A stretch of 64,000 nucleotides of DNA, taken from positions 1 to 64,000 of the forward strand of contig CAISJD010000075.1 in NCBI GenBank assembly GCA_903885605.1. The letters are read 5' to 3'. The position numbers and the translations under genes are program-made. Below are positions 62,138-64,000 of this stretch, one piece after another (position 1 is the first letter of the stretch; each line of letters starts with the position of its first letter). The DNA comes from an uncultured Chthonomonas sp. (lineage in GTDB: Bacteria; Armatimonadota; Chthonomonadetes; Chthonomonadales; CAJBBX01). The notes beneath the pieces are model-generated. The model was not told where the DNA came from. It was given only the letters and a program-made list of their open reading frames with translations, and did no database searches.

Positions 62138-63469
62138 TTACTCCTGCCTGCCCGGAACGGGAGATGGCCCGTGGGAGCGGACAGGCGGCACAAAGCCGGG
62201 GATCGGTGAGCTGCCATGGCGCACCCAGTGCTCGAACTCATGGCGGAAGTTGCGGATGCCTGCGCGGATGGGCCAAGAGGCCGCATCGCCGAGCGGGCAG
62301 TAGGACCGGCCGTCGATCTGGTCGCAGATCGAGAGTAGCAGGTCGATATCCTCCATACGCCCGGCGCCGGCGGTGATCCGGTCGAGGACGCGCGACATCC
62401 ACCGTGTGCCCTCGCGGCACGGGGTGCACTTGCCGCAAGACTCGTGAGCGTAGAACTGGGCCGTGCGCCGCATGAGGGCCACGATATCGGTCTTGTCGTT
62501 GAAGACCATGAAGCCGCCGGAGCCGAGCATCGTGCCCGCCGCCTGACAGCCCTCATAGTCGAGCGTCACGCCGGCGCACTTCTCCGCCGGCAGGATCGGC
62601 ACCGAGCTTCCGCCCGGGATGACGGCCTTGAGCGCGCCGCCGACAACGCCGCCTGCTAGGTCGATCAGCTCCGTCAGCGGCGTGCCCAGCTCGATCTCAT
62701 AGTTTCCTGGCCGCGCGACGTGCCCGCTCACCGAGAATATCTTCGTGCCCGGGCTACGCTGCGTGCCCATGGCCGCGTACCAGGCGCCCCCGTGGGTCAG
62801 GATGTGCGGCACGCAGGCATAGGTCTCGACGTTGTTGATCAGCGTAGGCGAACCCCAGACGCCGGAGACCACCGGCAGCGGCCCGTGCGGCGGCTTGAGC
62901 CGAGGCTGGCCCCGCTCGCCCATCAGGCTGCTCATCAGGGCCGTCTCTTCGCCGCACTCGTAGCTGCCTGCACCCGTATGGATGTGCAGGTCGAAGCAGA
63001 AGTCCGAGTGGCCGAGGATGTTGCGGCCCAGGTAGCCCCGGCGATGGGCCTGGTCGATGGCCCTTCGAAGCTGCGTGGCGGACTCGACGAACTCGCCACG
63101 GACATAGACGAACCCGTTCGCCGACCGCGTGGCGTAGGCCGCGATGGCCATGCCCTCGACGACCATGTGCGGCAGCTTGAGAAGCAGCTCGCGATCCTTG
63201 AACGTGCCCGGCTCGCCCTCGTCCGCGTTACAGAGGAGGTAGTGCTGGGCAGGTCCGCTCTTGGGCAACCCGTTCCACTTAATCCACGTCGGGAAGCCTG
63301 CGCCGCCCCGGCCCCGCAGGCCTGATGCCTTCACCTCGTCGATGACGGCCTGGCGCTCCTTGCCAAGGGCGGCGCGGAGACCCGCATAGCCGCCATGGCT
63401 CTCGTAGACATCGATCCCGTCGATGCCCGGGACATTCCTGTGCTGCAGCAGTACCTGGAGCTCAGCCAT
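62138..63469 (-). CDS. nuoF: NADH-quinone oxidoreductase subunit F
   Basis: FMN- and NADH-binding subunit, 443 residues. [53 protein letters not shown] and HESCGKCTPCREGTRW are the FMN, NADH and [4Fe-4S] N3 motifs. ATG at 63469 overlaps the nuoE stop by 8 bp; an upstream in-frame start lies inside nuoE. It is distinct from HoxF, lacking the N-terminal [2Fe-2S] domain. Confidence 0.96.
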   Translation of the reverse strand: MAELQVLLQHRNVPGIDGIDVYESHGGYAGLRAALGKERQAVIDEVKASGLRGRGGAGFPTWIKWNGLPKSGPAQHYLLCNADEGEPGTFKDRELLLKLPHMVVEGMAIAAYATRSANGFVYVRGEFVESATQLRRAIDQAHRRGYLGRNILGHSDFCFDLHIHTGAGSYECGEETALMSSLMGERGQPRLKPPHGPLPVVSGVWGSPTLINNVETYACVPHILTHGGAWYAAMGTQRSPGTKIFSVSGHVARPGNYEIELGTPLTELIDLAGGVVGGALKAVIPGGSSVPILPAEKCAGVTLDYEGCQAAGTMLGSGGFMVFNDKTDIVALMRRTAQFYAHESCGKCTPCREGTRWMSRVLDRITAGAGRMEDIDLLLSICDQIDGRSYCPLGDAASWPIRAGIRNFRHEFEHWVRHGSSPIPGFVPPVRSHGPSPVPGRQE

Positions 63470-64000
63470 GGGTCGCTCCCGCGCGGCCGGGCACGATGGC
63501 CTCGACGATGGCGTTGGAGAGCGACACGGGCGTGCAGTCGTCCGAACCACGCAACCGATCGATCAAGTCAGCCACGTTGCCGGCGTTCACTCCGCCGAAG
63601 TACCGCTCGCCGACCTGGACCACGGTGGCGGCTTCACAGTAGTTCAGGCATTCAGCTTCCGTAAGGCTGAATTCGCCGTCAGGCGTCGTCTGCCCAAGGT
63701 GGATGCCGAGCAACTGCTCGAGCCGATCGATGACCTCGTAGGCGCCCAGGCAACCGCAAGTCAAACAGGTGCAGACCTCAATGTGATGGCGCCCACGCTG
63801 CTGCATGTTGTACATTGTGTAGAAGCTTGCGACGCCCTGGACCTCAGATGCCGGCCGACCCAGTCGCGCGGCAACTTCCGCGACGGCCTCGGCGGGTAGC
63901 CAGCCGCCATACTCGCGCTGGGCGAGCCACAGGGCAGGCAGGATGGCCCCGCCTGCGTCCGGGTAGTGGGAGACGATCTCCGTGAGCTGTGCCAGGCCCG
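63462..64000 (-). CDS. nuoE: NADH-quinone oxidoreductase subunit E (partial, N-terminus beyond window)
   Basis: The last 179 residues of NuoE; the start is beyond position 64000. The visible part begins LAQLTEIVSHYPDAGGAILP and continues ALWLAQREYGGWLP and EVQGVASFYTMYNM, typical of NuoE. The [2Fe-2S] ligands are the C-x4-C in VCTCLTCGCLGA and C-x3-C in ECLNYCEAA. A methionine inside the TMYNM segment is not the true start, since conserved sequence continues upstream. Confidence 0.93.
   Translation of the reverse strand, partial: GLAQLTEIVSHYPDAGGAILPALWLAQREYGGWLPAEAVAEVAARLGRPASEVQGVASFYTMYNMQQRGRHHIEVCTCLTCGCLGAYEVIDRLEQLLGIHLGQTTPDGEFSLTEAECLNYCEAATVVQVGERYFGGVNAGNVADLIDRLRGSDDCTPVSLSNAIVEAIVPGRAGATHG

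Noticed and set aside
1-64000. CRISPR array, transposase, integrase or prophage genes
   Set aside because: No regularly spaced direct repeats, no recombinase or DDE-type protein and no phage structural genes were found on either strand.

Overview
The window is 64 kb of GC-rich bacterial chromosome, densely packed, with many 1-19 bp gene overlaps and GTG/TTG starts alongside ATG. The organism is probably a member of Armatimonadota or a neighbouring deep-branching phylum (Chloroflexota-like and Planctomycetota-like alternatives are not excluded). This is inference from content: a pilin-like protein with a CQTN...MYCQEWDDSLP segment, DUF1080 and Gfo/Idh proteins, a YfhO-type membrane protein, a GlmL/MutL-family protein with a KOW-type partner, and a sigma/HTH/ImmA gene set. 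No rRNA or universal single-copy marker useful for firm placement was compared. No CRISPR array, prophage or insertion sequence was seen.

Layout. 1-5.4 kb (minus): a YfhO-like membrane protein, a CBS-domain protein and a branched-chain amino-acid type ABC transporter (livJ, livH, livM cut by the window edge) in one overlapping operon. 5.4-6.2 kb (plus): an MTAP/PNP-family phosphorylase. 6.2-10.3 kb (minus): an unknown secreted, C-terminally anchored protein and three tandem PilT-like ATPases; then tRNA-Ala(GGC). 10.5-17.9 kb (plus): pcrA/uvrD, mnmE, a GlmL/MutL-family protein, a pilin-like protein and a KOW-type conserved protein.

18.2-31.7 kb (plus): a complete NAD-linked bidirectional [NiFe] hydrogenase island, hoxEFUYH-hoxW followed by hypA-hypB-maeB-hypF-hypC-hypD-hypE, with a malic enzyme gene overlapping hypB. 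31.7-36.4 kb: a double-DUF1080 secreted protein (plus), then two Gfo/Idh/MocA oxidoreductases and a glutamate dehydrogenase (minus).

36.6-42.2 kb (plus): the classical translation/secretion cluster ffh-rpsP-khpA-rimM-trmD-rplS-lepB, ending in a fused RNase HII-YraN gene. 42.2-50.0 kb (minus): alpha/beta hydrolase, sigma-like factor, HTH protein, a 1078-residue fusion of an ImmA/IrrE metallopeptidase with a UvrD-type helicase and an AddB-like Fe-S nuclease-fold tail, then rimI, tsaD and an M50B-like protease gene. The sigma/HTH/ImmA-helicase trio is the best candidate for an undescribed system: a protease-helicase that could link DNA damage or foreign DNA to regulator cleavage.

50.1-52.7 kb (plus): a GH65-like protein and a GNAT acetyltransferase, closed by a strong hairpin. 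52.8-64 kb (minus): respiratory complex I genes nuoE (cut by the edge), F, G, H, J, K, L, M, N, with nuoI absent from its usual place. Complex I and the Hox enzyme would connect NADH, hydrogen and the quinone pool.
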